NCBI GenBank assembly: GCA_024763575.1
Contig: JANTFF010000045.1
Coordinates: 1 to 6,452, forward strand
Direction of reading: 5' to 3'
From: Sulfurovum sp.
Lineage (GTDB): Bacteria > Campylobacterota > Campylobacteria > Campylobacterales > Sulfurovaceae
DNA length: 6,452 nt
Shown piece by piece: positions 6,387 to 6,452 of this stretch (positions within the stretch are counted from its first letter, which is position 1; each line of letters opens with the position of its first letter). Under the pieces are notes generated by a model. It was not told the DNA's origin, searched no databases, and worked only from the letters and a program-made list of their open reading frames with translations. A program made the position numbers and the translations under genes.

Positions 6387-6452
6387 GATTTTAATCATAA
6401 AAAAAAGTTTAGTGAAGTGTAGATATTTATCAAAAATACCCACTATAAGTTA

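Noticed and set aside
6387..6452. Possible end of a neighbouring gene at the right edge
   Set aside because: The 66 bases are AT-rich with frequent stops and show no recognisable coding pattern or RNA; nothing can be supported there.

Overview
The window is AT-rich bacterial DNA with short intergenic gaps, strong AAGGAG-type ribosome sites and AT-rich codon choice (AGA for Arg, TTA/CTA for Leu). This style, and the style of the proteins, suggest a low-GC Campylobacterota member (Arcobacter, Sulfurimonas or Sulfurovum-like). That placement is an inference, not a sequence match. Every supported gene lies on the minus strand, so the biological reading order runs from the right edge to the left.

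Reading right to left: an AT-rich leader (6283-6452) carries a good TATAAT -10 box. It is followed by a tightly packed four-gene operon for a tripartite RND efflux system: a TolC-like outer-membrane channel (4858-6282), a short periplasmic adaptor (4067-4861), and an inner-membrane RND permease. The permease is encoded as two separate proteins: an N-terminal half with TM1-TM6 (2430-4064) and a C-terminal half with TM7-TM12 (694-2430). Junctions are ATGA (channel/adaptor), a 2-nt gap (adaptor/N-half) and TAATG (N-half/C-half), so translation of all four is probably coupled. Pump, adaptor and exit channel together would form one envelope-spanning, proton-driven exporter. The substrate cannot be read from the sequence.

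After the operon comes a 104-bp gap with a strong 10-bp-stem hairpin just past the last stop codon and a candidate promoter. Then comes an open reading frame (1-589, running off the left edge) that matches only the effector (substrate-binding) domain of a LysR-type regulator. It has its own ribosome site and begins exactly where the DNA-binding domain should already have ended.

The two most notable points are the clean two-polypeptide RND permease, which places the halves of the proton-relay site on different chains, and the LysR-type effector domain without a helix-turn-helix. No tRNA, rRNA, CRISPR, insertion sequence or other mobile element is visible. No stretch over 300 bases lacks a gene.
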